A stretch of DNA of 64,000 nucleotides from Phytophthora quininea (lineage: Eukaryota; Oomycota; Peronosporomycetes; Peronosporales; Peronosporaceae). Under the pieces are notes generated by a model, which worked only from the letters and a program-made list of their open reading frames with translations, was not told where the DNA came from and did not search any database. The position numbers were made by a program, and so were the translations under genes. This document shows positions 10,209 through 23,744 of the stretch, piece by piece. Position 1 is the first letter of the stretch, and each line of letters starts with the position of its first letter. The DNA lies in NCBI GenBank assembly GCA_011947345.1, contig JAAVTG010001008.1, positions 434,001 through 498,000 on the forward strand, read 5' to 3'.

Positions 10209-11375
10209 CTAAATAGCGCGACGCATCATGACGATGGCGGCAGCGCCCAAGGTCGTGCCCAGCACACCACGCAGCGCGTCCTCGGGCACGTCGTGGGTGA
10301 TGTACTTGGAGGTGACGTAGACACCGAGAGCCAACGAGCCGCCAATTCTGGCCGCGGTCGGCAAGTGGATCGACTTGGCCCGCAGGTTGAAGACCGTCGA
10401 GGAGGCGGCCGTGGGCACCACCGAGAGCAGCGACGTGCCAATGATGGTCTCCTGCGGCATGTCGCTCGCAGCCGTCAGATACGACGTGATGAGGATGCCT
10501 CCGCCGAGTCCGCACAGTCCGGAGATGAAGCCTGCAGCCGCGCCAGCAAACACGTACTTGGCGTTGACACGTGCGAAGCCAGCCCAATCAGCCTGGATGC
10601 GCTCCATGTACTGTGCCGAGACGGCAGCGGACGTGGCTGCGACTGTCGGGTGTTCCTCTCCTTTATCTTCCGCAAGGCGCTTGGCCGCCTCGATGTCCTT
10701 TTGCTGTGGCACGTAGAACTGCAAGTCCAGTGGGTCCTGACTCGCTCCACTTGGGCATGTACGGACTCTTCTTGAGGAAGATGAGCGGCGAGCACAGTAA
10801 CATGGCCGAGCCCACCACCAGCGAGAGCTTCTTGCTGGTCAGTTGGTGCGCCGTCCGCACGCCGTACTTGGTGGCGATGATGGCTGGGATCGTCGTCGTC
10901 AGAGCCAACGGCACGTTGCAGGCCCCCGACTCCCAGTAGTTCCAGGCCCCGACGGTCGCTGCAATGGCCACCGCCCCCAACGACGTGCCGTTGATCGCCT
11001 GCTGAGGCAACGACGTGAACTTGGCCATCGCCTGCAGCAAAAAGTATCCACACGTTATCAGTGATGGGCCACTTCAGAGTCTTCTCATCTCCGCAAACTC
11101 CGCACCGGAATGAGAATGATCCCGCCGCCGACGCCCGTAAGCGCCGACACAACACCAGCCACGCCACCTACAGAGCATTGCAATAAAAAAGTATACAATG
11201 AGACTGTTAAAATAATGATAAGAGAGATTGGAGACGAACCGGTGGCGACGCCGACGCCGAGAGGGATGGAGGCGCTCACTTTGCGCTCCGCTGGGGCCGA
11301 GCAGAGCACGCGACGGCCGGGAAGCGACTTGTGCAGCGCACGGCAGCAGGGGCGGCGGAGCGACGAGGCGAGCAT
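10209..11375 (-). CDS. TauE/SafE-type membrane protein
   Basis: Minus-strand exons are 11375-11240, 11167-11106 and 11031-10209. Introns are 11168-11239 and 11032-11105. The product shows the two-repeat pattern of sulfite exporter TauE/SafE permeases: a first repeat with ALTGVGGGIILIP at the intron junction and a second with FISGLCGLGGGILITSYLTA, plus several hydrophobic helices. The first 30 residues (MLASSLRRPCCRALHKSLPG) are Arg/Ser-rich without acids, like a mitochondrial presequence. A frame change near 10735 (one extra or two missing bases) separates the halves. The transported substrate in eukaryotes is uncertain; sulfonate, sulfite or another anion is suggested only by the family. Confidence 0.75.
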
Positions 11376-11664
11376 CGTGCAGGCAGCGGCGGGATTCGGA
11401 AGTGAGCGCTCCCTGAGGAGAGCCAAATGGAGAGCTACGCACGAGCATTCAAACGGAGCGACACAGCGGAATGAATATATTTGCAAATGATATTTATTTT
11501 GAGCAGGTACTGTTGAATAGGTAAATACTCATAACGGATATACAGAGATCATGTAAAATAACCATTCATCAAAACTTAACAGGTTTTTGCGGCGGTTGTG
11601 GGCATCACACATGTCTCGTCTGCAGCCGCGTCATCTGTGACGTCGCATTCGCACTTTATCGGGC

Positions 11665-11922
11665 ATGCGGAGGCAAATGCGGCGGCTCGCCACGCGGGCG
11701 CAGGCGTCCAGGCCCCTGCAGAGCGCTAGCAAGGACAGCAGAGCACCCGCCACTAAGCAGAGCAAGCCTGTACACCACGAGACTGCAGCTGACAGCCCGC
11801 TCAGCCACTTTGGCGTCTTCAACGGCATGGACGATTACGTTGACACGACGCTCATCAAGTACCGCAATGACGCCGAGCCAACGTGCCCCAAGACCGCCGA
11901 CACGGACGCCAAGAGCAAGTAA
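11665..11922 (+). CDS. Small uncharacterised protein
   Basis: 85 residues from ATG to TAA in one exon. The start is rich in Arg and Ala without acids (MRRQMRRLATRAQASRPLQS), as in mitochondrial targeting peptides. The C-terminal part has the ordered-looking stretch LSHFGVFNGMDDYVDTTLIK. A slightly longer frame on the minus strand overlaps it, but its composition looks like a reverse shadow. It lies divergent from the TauE/SafE-type gene and ends about 100 bp from the MCM3 stop. No family recognised. Confidence 0.45.
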   Translation: MRRQMRRLATRAQASRPLQSASKDSRAPATKQSKPVHHETAADSPLSHFGVFNGMDDYVDTTLIKYRNDAEPTCPKTADTDAKSK

Positions 11923-12020
11923 CAGCCGCAAACAACAACTGCACAGGATTTACGTGTTGGCTGCTTGATCTTCCCGGAAACAAAATATAAAATCTCTTTG
12001 CTAAGCTGCTGCAGCTCCGT

Positions 12021-14733
<2,713 letters not shown>

Positions 14734-14934
14734 CGTCGTGAAGAGCGGGAAGTGTCTGGTCTGCTATGGCCGCCTTGGCTGTTGTCCCTGCCGGCGGGAA
14801 GAAATTTAAACTTTTTCGAACCGACGAGTGAGTGGACGTTTGTATGGATAAGTCTAATTTTGTTGAAAATTCAAATACTGCGCAGGCGCGAAACCTGCGA
14901 CGTGTGACGAGATGGCTACATTGTACATCGTTTG

Positions 14935-15705
14935 CTACATGAGCGAGCAGACCTCGGACGTCACGCGCGCCACGTGCTTCTTGACCAGCAGGTAGTTGTG
15001 CGGACGCTCGTCCTCCAGCGCCTTCTTCTTGCGATGGAGATCGGCGATCTCCTCGCGCAGTTTGAGTCGCTCTTCGTCTCCCAGTTTGGCCATCCGCTCC
15101 AGCTCCCCGTTGATCTCCACGAGCTCGGCCACTTCGGTGCGATGCCGCTTGACGGTGCCGCAGATCCACAGCACCAGCTTCGTGTTGCTTCGTAGTGACT
15201 CGGGGATGTCCGTCAGTCCGTCGTTGCCCTCGCAGCTCACTTCTTGCAGCGCCGGACAGTCACAGAGCGTGTGCGGCAGTAGCGTCAGTTTGTTGTGGCG
15301 GACGTTGAGCACACGCAGATGCTGCAGTCGTCCGAGCTCTAGTGGCAGCGTAGTCAGGTCGTTGTAGGACACATCGAGCTCTTCCAGACGCTCGCAGTAG
15401 TGCAGTTCTTTCGGGAGCTCTTCCAGTCGGTTGCGATGCAGATCCAGCCGCCGTAGGTTGACGCACCTCGAAATCTGGACAGGGATCGCTGCGATGCGGT
15501 TGTTGGCTAGGATCAACTCTCGCAGCAGCTCGAGGTTGCCCACTGCTTCGGAGATATGCACGAGCTGGTTGCGAGACACATTGAGCACCAGCAGAGAGTG
15601 CGCGTAGGTCCACACGACCTCATCCAGCGTCACCCAGTGTTTGTCCTGCAAGTCCAGAACTCCGTTCTCGTCAGGCAGTAGCGACGTATCGACCAGCTCC
15701 TCCAT
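14935..15705 (-). CDS. Leucine-rich-repeat protein with C-terminal coiled coil
   Basis: A single exon of 256 residues. About six LRRs span residues 35-185, with typical cores such as LLVLNVSRNQL, LRRLDLHRNRLEELP and LRVLNVRHNKLTLLP. From about residue 200 a charged helix follows (EINGELERMAKLGDEERLKL). Plain intracellular LRR proteins of this size act as binding scaffolds; no partner can be named. No signal peptide. It starts about 140 bp from the divergent M96-like copy 2. Confidence 0.85.
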   Translation of the reverse strand: MEELVDTSLLPDENGVLDLQDKHWVTLDEVVWTYAHSLLVLNVSRNQLVHISEAVGNLELLRELILANNRIAAIPVQISRCVNLRRLDLHRNRLEELPKELHYCERLEELDVSYNDLTTLPLELGRLQHLRVLNVRHNKLTLLPHTLCDCPALQEVSCEGNDGLTDIPESLRSNTKLVLWICGTVKRHRTEVAELVEINGELERMAKLGDEERLKLREEIADLHRKKKALEDERPHNYLLVKKHVARVTSEVCSLM

Positions 15706-15844
15706 CGTCTAAATGCACGCATACTACCGCAGGAATAGCGAGGACAGTTTCGGGAATGCATGGCATGAAGTGAGGGATCTCTTCTTTGCTGACTGGATTC
15801 TTCGTTCCTGGACCCAGTCGTCTTCTCGCCGCGGAGACCACAAG

Positions 15845-17107
15845 ATGGACGAGGACAAGGAGAACCGCAAGAGCCAAGTGTCGCCTGCAGCTAGCACCGA
15901 TGAAGAGGACGCAGGCTTCAGTCGCCCCGTCAAGAAGCGCAAAGCCACCTACCTGGTCGTCAAGGCACGAACGAGAGAGAAATTTGCGTCGGTCTTGCTT
16001 TAGCTGACCGACTTTGTTGCAGGAGGAGAAGGCTCAACTCTGTCGCCAAGTGCAGCAGTTGGAGACGCATTTGTCGACGCTGAAGGAACGGGTTGGACTG
16101 AGTGGAGACCGCACGACTGAGAAGGTGGCCACCAGCAACTTGGTGCTGGGTGGTGTGCTCCGTCAGCAGCAACTGCTGGTGGCCAATGCCCAGGCAGGTT
16201 TAGCTGCCTGTATGGTGAGCTGAGTGATACCTGACTGGAAGGTCTGCAAACGCACTGACACTGCTGCTTTACCTTGCAGAGAGGTCCTGCGCCCAACCCT
16301 CTGTACTCGTACATCCACCTCGGAGTCGACCACAAGACGCGCTGTCGGACCTTGGACTCGATCCGAGAGATGAAGCTCCAGAACGGCATCGACTACATTG
16401 AAGCTCGCAGTCGCCATTTGGATCTGCTCGAGCCCTACACGATCGACGAGGAGTTCGTCGATGCGCAAGGAGATTTCTGCTGCTCGCTGTTCGATGTCTA
16501 CCAGTTCACCAACGTGCGGTCGGTGCGAGACGTGTACGACGCAGCCATGTATCACTTCCTGAACGAGGAGATCTCCATCTCGGAGCGACTGGGCCACATC
16601 ACTGTGCGCGACGACTTCGACATCGCCGGCGACAAATTCAGCAACTGCCGCTTGTCGTCGTCGGATGAGAATGGTGTCAAGACAGAGGCGAATACTGCGT
16701 CTTTCGCGCAGTTTGTCGAGGCAGGTACCAAACAGAACATCGAGCCATTCGGCATCCTAGTGAGAGACAATGTCGACGTGGACGAAAAGTACCCATACAG
16801 CCCCAACGAGAGCGTCCGCAAAGACTACCAAGGAGCGATCCTGCTCACAGCCCACCGCAGGAAGCGGAAGACCTGCGAAAACACCAGCGACGCACAAGAA
16901 GGCGAGAGAGATCTAGTCGTGGTCATGCGTCGTGCTGCTTTTGTCAAGATCCGCCGTCCTCTATTCGAACTGCCGCTCCGCAGCCAACAGGGATTGCACC
17001 AAGGGGCTAAAGTGTGGTGCAACGTGATGTTGGAGTCCATGCAGAGTGTGCTAGCGACCGATTCTTCCTTCGGCCGTTCGGATGGCGCTCCAAAGGTGAA
17101 CTGGTAG
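15845..17107 (+). CDS. M96-like family protein, copy 2 (intact)
   Basis: Exons 15845-15964, 16023-16214 and 16280-17107 give 379 residues with no frame disruption, the best reference for subfamily A (with copy 1). Exon 1 ends VKKRKATYLVVK, a basic block. Exon 2 (192 nt, same length as copy 1) is a coiled coil (EEKAQLCRQVQQLETHLSTL). The globular part has PLYSYIHLGV, FCCSLFDVYQF, EEISISERLGHITVRDDF and VVVMRRAAFVKIRRP. The first intron seems to use a GC donor (AAG/GCACGA) with a normal AG acceptor, placed exactly where copy 1 has GT. A basic region plus leucine coil suggests DNA binding and dimerisation, which is an inference. Confidence 0.8.
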
Positions 17108-17167
17108 GCCGAGTCGTCGGATGCATGTTGTTCGTGGCATCGATTGGAAGAGGATCGCCCAAACGTT

Positions 17168-18003
17168 TCACTTGACAATGATTCGGTGGACAAACTTGAC
17201 GTTCCTAGCTCCTGTGGTCCCAGGAACGATGACTCGAAGTGGGAATCCGTGCTCCTTTGGGATCGGAGCGTCGTCCATTTCAAACGCAAGCAGCACACCA
17301 ACATCTTCATCTAACGCCGTTGCAACTGGTATCGAAGAGCCAAAGGCTCGCCCATGCTTATCAAAGTCGAGCGCTTCAAAGCGAACGTCATGGATATCAG
17401 CTGCACAAGTAATTCCCACCTTCGTCAGTACGTCTGCGAGCAGCACTCCGCCCCATTTGGCTGGAACTCTGGAGTTCCCATTCGAACTGCACCGAATTGT
17501 CGTCGTCACTTGATGCTGCTTGAACGTCTTGAGGTCTTCCAACGACAGCAACGTTTGTCCTCCGTCCAGGGTTACAATCTCGAGCTCAAAGCTGTTGGTA
17601 TCAACTTCTGGTGTCTCTGCCTTCTCTTCAATGAAAAATATGTCTCTAACGTCTTCATCGTCTGCTTCACTTGCTCCAGTTGGTCCACATCCTGCTGACT
17701 CAAATTGCCGATCCTCAACTGCTCCAACGTCTCCGCTACGCCAGCGCGCAAGTGTGGCTCTGACTGCCGCCAGAAGAGCTCCAGCGACTTGCCTGCAGCT
17801 TGCAGGATCTTATTCCCTCCAGGATGAGTCGCTGCAAAGTCCGTGACGTCGTACACTCCGTTCCGATAGATGACCCATGCAGGTCTAGAGCCGCCGGACT
17901 GCTGTCGAACTTGTTGCCACGAATACGTCGGCAGCTCCGATGCAACCGCACCAGGCTGTACATGGACCTTATCGTCGCGTAGGTAGGTCGCTGCAGCCAG
18001 CAC
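17168..18003 (-). pseudogene. Truncated sulfite oxidase copy
   Basis: A decayed relative of the intact gene at 26431-28248, in opposite orientation. From 18003 the cytochrome b5 part is readable (WVIYRNGVYDVTDFAATHPG, then LEQLRIGNLSQQDV). The N-terminal presequence is missing. Most of the first half of the molybdopterin domain is deleted, and reading resumes in another frame at SLEDLKTFKQHQVTTTIRC. The segment after the Mo-binding Cys, AGNRR in the intact gene, is disrupted (CSSNGNSR). The copy stops after GARNVKFVHRIIVK without the dimerisation domain. Large deletions make this a true pseudogene. Confidence 0.88.
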
Positions 18004-18129
18004 CCGCTAACTGCAGTCGCCCACAAGAGCTTGGACGAAGGCGAGCGCAACAGCTGCTTCGTCATGAGAATGATTGCGCGACTTTCGGTGTACTTCACAT
18101 TCAGTCTCTTCAGTTGCCGAAACGACAAG

Positions 18130-19237
18130 ATGCTGGCAAGTGAGCTGCAGTACGTTGACCATGCCAAGAAGGGCGAGCTGAGTCCTCAACCGAGCGACAA
18201 GAAACGTCGACTGACGCATGTAGAGCGCAAGGTTTGTCTGTCCGAGAAGCTGGCCATCGGATCTCTGCTGACAGGATGCTGTAGACAATGTTGGAGAAGG
18301 AGATCGAGCTGCTGCAGTCTGGCGTTGCCGTGCTCAAGACGCGAGGGCTATCTCCCTTGCAGACACTGCAGAGAGACCGGTGATGCGTCCAGCAGCCGAA
18401 GAGCAGGCTGCGTTGCTGTACGCCATGCAGGCGCAGCAACTCCGTGTTGCCAAGATGCAGTCGGCGCTGTCCCAGTGTTTCATGGACCAAAAGTACTTCC
18501 CACTCTACACTCACATTGCACTGAGCAAGAACCCAACGGAGCGACGTGCTACGCTGCTGAGACTGCACGAGGAGAAGCTTCACAACGTGGTCAAGTTCAT
18601 CATGGCACCAGAACGACTAGGAGATCCTTTGAAGCCACACTTCTCCGAGAACAGATTCGAGACTGCAGAGGGAGATCTCTGCTGCATTCGCTTCGAGACG
18701 GTGCAGTTCCCAGGAGTGCAATCGCTCGAGCAAGTGATCGACGCGCTGACCTTCTACAAGACCAACATGGAGTTCATTCTGAGCGACCAGTTGGGCCACA
18801 TCACCCTGAGGGACGACTACGACGTCGTCGATGGCAGAACGTTCAACACGCGACTGCTCTCGACGGACCAAAGCGGCGTCACGACCGAAGGCAATGTGGT
18901 CTCGTTCAAGCACTTATTTACCAAACACGGTATTAAGTACATGAAGGAGCCGTGCGCAGTCATGGCGCTTGATACAGTCGATGAGGACGAGCTCCACCCG
19001 TACATGACAAACCAGCGAATCCGTCGGGATGCTACCGGAGGATTAGTGCTAACCGCTAGTAGGAGACCTTCCGGCGGAGAACTGGTCGTCACGATGCGTC
19101 GCGTGTCCTTCCTCAAAGTTCATCGACCTCAGTTCTCACTGCCTGTCCATGGGCTAGAAGACATTCGCGATGGACTGATGCAGTGGAACGACGTGATGGC
19201 AAAGGCAGTGCGAAATATCTTGTATCCCAAACAGTAA
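18130..19237 (+). CDS. M96-like family protein, copy 3
   Basis: Exon 1 is 18130-18231, ending in the basic block DKKRRLTHVERK, followed by a GT-AG intron 18232-18284. The next exon opens TMLEKEIELLQSGVAVLKTR, the coiled coil. A -1 shift near 18381 breaks the frame at LQRD; the other frame continues through AQQLRVAKMQSALSQCFM and on to a stop at 19237. Unlike copies 4, 6 and 7, no intron separates the coil from the globular part (SQCF directly joined to MDQKYFPLY). Globular landmarks: GDLCCIRFETVQFPGV, LSDQLGHITLRDDYDV, VVTMRRVSFLKVHRPQF. Probably functional apart from one base. Confidence 0.65.
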
Positions 19238-19352
19238 CAGGACAGTTGATATTCGTCATATAGCAAAGCTATTCATTGTTCACAGCCACTTAGATACCGA
19301 CGGTGTTACTCCTTGCTTCCATGAGACCGGACCGCGGTAGCGACGGAACCAC

Positions 19353-19540
19353 ATGAGGCGCGTTGCTTTCATGAAGCTGCGACGTCCAGAATTCTCCATG
19401 TCCGAGCAAGTGTTCGATGAGATTCGCGACGAAGTAGCCCAATGGTGCGGACTAATGCTCAAGACCGTTCGGGGATTGTGTACAACAATACTGGGTTTTA
19501 AACGCCCTGGTTGTTGGCCGCGGAAGCACGGCGCGGAGAG
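19353..19540 (+). pseudogene. 3' fragment of an M96-like gene
   Basis: A 62-codon frame identical in most positions to the end of copy 4, from MRRVAFMKLRRPEFSMSEQV to its divergent tail GFKRPGCWPRKHGAER. A TAG then stops it, where the right arm has TGG. No upstream exons are attached, so it cannot make the family domain. Confidence 0.85.
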
Positions 19541-20112
19541 ATAGAAACAAGCAGACGCCGTACACTTTCCCCGAATATATTTGACGGCACATTGAGAGAT
19601 GGAGAGGTGATGACGAGAATTTCTCGTAAGGCTACCATTTACGAAAACGGAATCAAGAAACAATGCGTTGCGGTACTATCAGTTTGGCGGAGAGATACGA
19701 GATTTCCTTGCCTGGTGGCACTCGCGTTCCGAGGCAATTGGGCAAGTACGTGGTGACTCCCTCCCCCGATCTGAATGAAGTGGAGGAAGGCGCGTTTTTC
19801 CTCGAGTACGATTTCCCGATTCAAACTCTGAGAGAGGCGATAGCTCTTCCTGACATGGAAATGGAGAAGGTGTTCGCACACGGCCAACTTTGTGAGTGGG
19901 AGGCAATTTGCTTCAAGCAAATCAGGAGTTTGGAGGTGTTTATGGAACCGATTTCGACGGGTAGCAATTCAACCTTCCAACGGACCCCACTGGCGAAGGT
20001 TACCGATTCACAGCCAAGGACAAGGACCTCACTTTATCCCGCTGGGAACACTCTCGTTTGAGTCGTGGCCGGGGTTTTCGATTGCGTCGCGATGCGGGAT
20101 TTCCGTGAGGAG
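19353..20112 (+). repeat. Inverted repeat 1, left arm
   Basis: This is nearly identical, in reverse orientation, to 28457-29445. It starts at an internal ATG of the M96-like reading frame (MRRVAFMKLRRPEFSMSEQV), so it carries only the last part of copy 4, then the downstream uncharacterised frame. About 229 bp present in the right arm are missing here, between the GGTTACC near 20000 and the CAAGGACAAGG near 20020. Only scattered substitutions separate the arms over the aligned part, which points to a recent event. Confidence 0.9.
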
Positions 20113-20535
20113 CAAATGCGCTAGCTCGCTGGGGTGTCCGGGGTACGGCGGAGTTTATTTGTTTTGTGCTGCCGATGCCAATCCATGCTGACCATGCCGT
20201 GGAGTGCATTGGACTCCTAGCAGAACGCGCAATTCTCTAAAGCCGTCTTGCACGAACTTGCAGTATGGCTCCAAATTTCCTCAATCGTAGTGTCATCGCT
20301 CAGCGATTCGCGGGACAGTTCACGAAAGCTGGAGATTAAGCTGAGCGGATGCAGCAACACGTAGATTGTATTCCGTAGTATTCGCGATTGAATATAAAGT
20401 CGCAACAACTGAGTGGGCCAAAACCATTCTGCACTGAAAATTCCCATGTACTTCAAAGTAATGTAATCGAATCTGTACGCTACCAAAGTATTTGCCATCT
20501 CGATTCTTTGGCTGCCCGAGTGCTGCTGCTTCGCT
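20113..20535. other. Spacer after inverted repeat 1
   Basis: About 420 bases between the two left repeat arms. I see no supported coding region in it; minor frames only. Confidence 0.4.
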
Positions 20536-21243
20536 TTACGATGCGCAAATCGACGCGGCGACCGACGAGTTGACCGCCGCCGAGGTGCTGCTTCCTTCCC
20601 GCCTCAGATACTCGTATCTTACGTGCCACATCAGTAGCAGCAACGTCAGGTCGACACTAGCAGCAGCTTCGATGGAGTACTCCTTGTGCGTGAACCCGCT
20701 GTGGGTCTGTGCAATTCGTCCGACCGGTTGGTATTGGTCACGGTTCTCCCTGAAGTGCTTGCTCTTCTCGAGTAGTGAGAGAAAGGGACTGCCCTGTTCC
20801 AAGTAGCACAGCACCACCTCTGTGCTTGCTTCCCTTCGACAGCAACGCGACACTCCGTTCCAGTCTTGCGGTCGACGAATTCAGCGACCAACAACATGGG
20901 GTCAAAGGTGCTGCTAGTGTCGTCGATCACGAACTGCTGGGTCTCGGTCTGGTCTCCTTCGAAGATACGGCACTTCCCAGTCCACTCCGCTGCGCTTGAT
21001 GGTGATGAGAGTTTGGTCTTGCGGGTCTTTGAGAAGGACGTTGGGCTCGGAGAATTTGTCTCGGAACGTGTAGACGACCTGCTTGGTAGCTGAGTCGGTG
21101 ACCGTCGCGTTCGCTCCTGCTCCAGTTTCGATGTGGAGTTGCGTTGGGGTCTCTGTGACCCAGCCGATGTCGAGTGCTTGGGTCGGCTTTGCAGGCGACT
21201 GCAACGGAACTTCCAGCAGTTCTGCAGAGTTGGAGTTCCCCAT
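20536..21243 (-). pseudogene. Tubby/LURP-like protein, copy A (frame-broken)
   Basis: It starts MGNSNSAELLEVPLQSP at 21243 and is a near-identical inverted partner of copy B at 30918. Two shifts break it. Near 20995 it has one base more than copy B (AGCGGAGTGG against AGCGGGTGG). Near 20838 it lacks one G of a run. Read across both, it gives the family blocks KCRIFEGDQTETQQFVI, EFVDRKTGTECRVAVEG and LTLLLLMWHVRYEYL. Since A and B are broken at different places, errors and real decay cannot be separated. The fold assignment, LURP-one-related/tubby C-terminal-like, is by pattern and moderate. Confidence 0.6.
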
Positions 21244-21379
21244 TGTGAGCTGTTGGTGCTGCGATGAAAATTGCCAAGTGACGCTGACAACGTTGTCGGC
21301 TTCTACTGGATGTCGACAAAGTGTATCATCTTCTGGATAGATGACATGCAAAAGAACAACTCGTGGGTGAACTTTAGGC
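20597..21379 (-). repeat. Inverted repeat 2, left arm
   Basis: Pairs with 30782-31563 in opposite orientation. The arm covers tubby/LURP-like copy A plus about 135 bp upstream of its ATG, and ends inside the 3' coding end. Identity is high throughout, with small indels. Confidence 0.88.
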
Positions 21380-21425
21380 ACGTCATTTGTCTTTGAAGGC
21401 AAAGCATGTCGTTTATGACGTTCAA

Positions 21426-22100
21426 CTAGTTGTTGTTGTTGTTGTTGCGTTCTGCCCTCAGATACTCGTATCGGACATGCCACATCAGCAGCAGCAGCGT
21501 CAGATCGACGTTTGCAGCAGCGTCGATGGAGTATTCTTCGTGGATTAACCCTCCGCGGCCTCGTTTGATGCGACCGATTGGCAGGTATCTGTCTTGGTTC
21601 TGTTTAAAATCCTCGACGTTGCCCAACTCCGAGAGCGACGGACTGCCCAGTCCCAGATAGCACAACGCCATTCTTGCGCTCGCAGTGCCTGTGATGGCGA
21701 CGCGACACTGATTGTCAGTATTGCGGTCGACGAATTCTCCTACCAAGATCATCGTTTTGAAGATGCCCGTGATGTCCTGGATCACGAACGCTTCGGTCTC
21801 GGTCTGGTCGCCTGGACACATGCGGTACTTCTTGGATAGCAAACTCTTTCTGGTCAAGGTGACGAGGATCTCACCGTGCGGGTCTTTCAGGAAGGTGCGG
21901 TAGCTGAACGTCTTGCCCTTGAGTGTGTAGACGACTTTGTTGGTCGTCAAGTCGGTGACTACGGCGTTTGCTCCTGCTCCAGCCTTTATGTGAAGCTTCG
22001 TCGGGGCTTCGGTGATCCAACTCACGTCCAGAGATTGGATCGGTTCTTCAGGCGACTGCAACGGAACGTCGAGTAGTTCTGCTGAGTTGGAGTTCCCCAT
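21426..22100 (-). CDS. Tubby/LURP-like protein, copy C (intact)
   Basis: A single exon of 224 residues and the only unbroken member of the six. It begins MGNSNSAELLDVPLQSP; the Met-Gly start with Ser at position 6 fits the N-myristoylation rule. The body shows repeated beta-strand blocks as in LURP-one-related/tubby C-terminal folds: NKVVYTLKGKTFSYRTFLKD, GEILVTLTRK, GDQTETEAFVIQDI, EFVDRNTDNQCRVAITG. A hydrophobic helix-like end LTLLLLMWHVRYEYL and a run of Asn finish it. This fold class can bind membrane lipids, hence a likely membrane-associated role; that is inference. Confidence 0.7.
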   Translation of the reverse strand: MGNSNSAELLDVPLQSPEEPIQSLDVSWITEAPTKLHIKAGAGANAVVTDLTTNKVVYTLKGKTFSYRTFLKDPHGEILVTLTRKSLLSKKYRMCPGDQTETEAFVIQDITGIFKTMILVGEFVDRNTDNQCRVAITGTASARMALCYLGLGSPSLSELGNVEDFKQNQDRYLPIGRIKRGRGGLIHEEYSIDAAANVDLTLLLLMWHVRYEYLRAERNNNNNN

Positions 22101-22304
22101 CGAAGTTTGTTGGTTTACGGACGAGATTGCAAAGTGATGTCTGGGAAACTAGTCAACCACCCGACAGTTTTGGTGTAAAACCGCTCGAAGTTCTTACGTA
22201 GAGGGTGCTGGTGCAATTACTGAAGTGCCAACTCCCACGAACATTTCTGTCTGTATTGGCGCTTTATCTCTTCGTACAGTTCTAATCTTTGAACAATGAA
22301 GGCC

Positions 22305-23049
22305 TTACACCCACGTGACCTTCTCGGCCATGGGCTTGCGTGCGCCCTTGGCCAGTTTGGCTCCTTCCTTGATGGCTCCAACGTAGAACAGTCCCAAGCA
22401 CTTGTCGTCCTCGCCCAATTTGAGGTGGGCCTTCATCTGCTGCGACAGGATGGGGGACCAGAGCTCCAATAGGCTCCCACACCGTGGGCTGCCGCCGTCA
22501 GGTGCATGTTCTGCACGGCGCAGGCCACGGAGCACATCTCCTCCCACTCGGGGATCTTGCCGCTCTTCTGGCGCTTCATGCAGATGGCGATGGCGTAGCT
22601 GGCGGCCGTGCAGTTGAAAACCATCTTGTCGTACTTGGTCTGCAGGAACTTGTCGGCGGGCACCATCTCCTGGTACACGTTGGCCAACAGTTGGCCGACC
22701 TCCAGACGCTTGTCGGGGCTCTCGAAGACCACGAACCGCCAGGGCTCAGTGCGGCCATGGGTGGGGCCCAGTTGGCGCTGTCCAACATCTTCTGCAGCAC
22801 CTCCTTAGGCACTTTCCGGTCGGCGTCGTAGTCCACTGGGAACACGGAGCGGCGCTCGGCGATGAGCTCCTCGGCGGTCCAGAGTTTGTCTCCCTGGGCA
22901 TTGCGCGTCGTCGTCTTGGTGACGGTCCGCACCGTCTTCTTGTTGCTGGGGAGCAGCTGCTGCTGCAGCTTGAAGGCGTACACGGCCAGCGCGATGCTGG
23001 TGACGGTGGAGACGGCGGCGAGGGCGGTCGAAGTCTCGGGAGACAGCAT
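22305..23049 (-). CDS. Nitroreductase-family flavoprotein with N-terminal anchor
   Basis: About 247 residues after correction of two -1 shifts, one in the G4/C4 run at 22763-22766 and one near 22457. The N-terminus has a hydrophobic segment (STVTSIALAVYAFKL) that could anchor it. The FMN-binding fold is recognised from ELIAERRSVFPVDYD, the corrected NWAPTHGRTEPWRFVVFES, CSVACAVQNMHLTAAAHGVG and GLFYVGAIKEGAKLAKGARK. These enzymes reduce nitro or quinone compounds with NAD(P)H; the substrate here is unknown. Both shifts restore conserved motifs immediately, so the gene is probably intact. Confidence 0.78.
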
Positions 23050-23744
23050 CTTGCCAGCGGTCGAGCGGAATCGAAAGTGGGGCCGAAAACTGAGCTGGGG
23101 TGCGTGGCGGAATAGGAATGATGGTAATCGGTGACAATATATGTTATTTGAGGATGCGCTGGTGGTGGCACAAGCGTATTCCTGAAGTGGCTACTGCCAC
23201 AGAAGATTACGACTGTGCCAAAGCGTGGGTACCTACGAGGCACGCGCCATGCACGCGCTAAATACTATAAACACACCAAGATGTAGCGTTGAGCACAGCA
23301 AAACCTTCATGCACACAGTGCAAGAGACAGTTGCTATATCGCACTTCAGATCCGGTCACCATCCCTCCCCCTCCCCTTTTTGACGCCAGATCTCATTTGC
23401 CGAGGGCGGGGACGGACGCTGCTGGAGCCCTAGGGCGATGACAATTGCTGCAGGTCTCTCTGCAGGAGCCCTAGGGCGTGCAGGGATTTCCCGTGATGAG
23501 GTGGACGTTGTGGAGGGTGCTTGAGTGCGCCTTGCTGCTAGTTGGACTCCGCGCGCTGCTGCTGCTGGCTGGGTTTGTGCGCGCTGCTGCTGGATGGACT
23601 CGCGCGCGCTGGTGTTGGGTTGACTGGCGCGCGCTGCTGCGCGCGCTAGTGCGCACTGTTGGAAATAATCGTGCTGCTGGGCTCAAACTAAAGGTCAGTT
23701 GAACTGCTGTCATTTTGTTGGTACTTTATGAACAGCAAATTGAT
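23050..23744. other. Intergenic region with short GC-rich repeats
   Basis: Contains two exact copies of GGAGCCCTAGGGCG (23424-23437 and 23465-23478) and, at 23545-23660, several GCGCGCTGCTGC-type units. No gene is supported. It may be the flank of the neighbouring MULE, but no clear terminal inverted repeat was found. Confidence 0.45.

Noticed and set aside
11656..11931. Minus-strand ORF with hydrophobic stretches
   Set aside because: It mirrors the plus-strand 85-residue frame, which has the better start and composition.
23424..23478. GGAGCCCTAGGGCG repeat pair as a CRISPR-like or regulatory array
   Set aside because: Only two palindromic copies, 41 bases apart; no array and no flanking genes of that kind.
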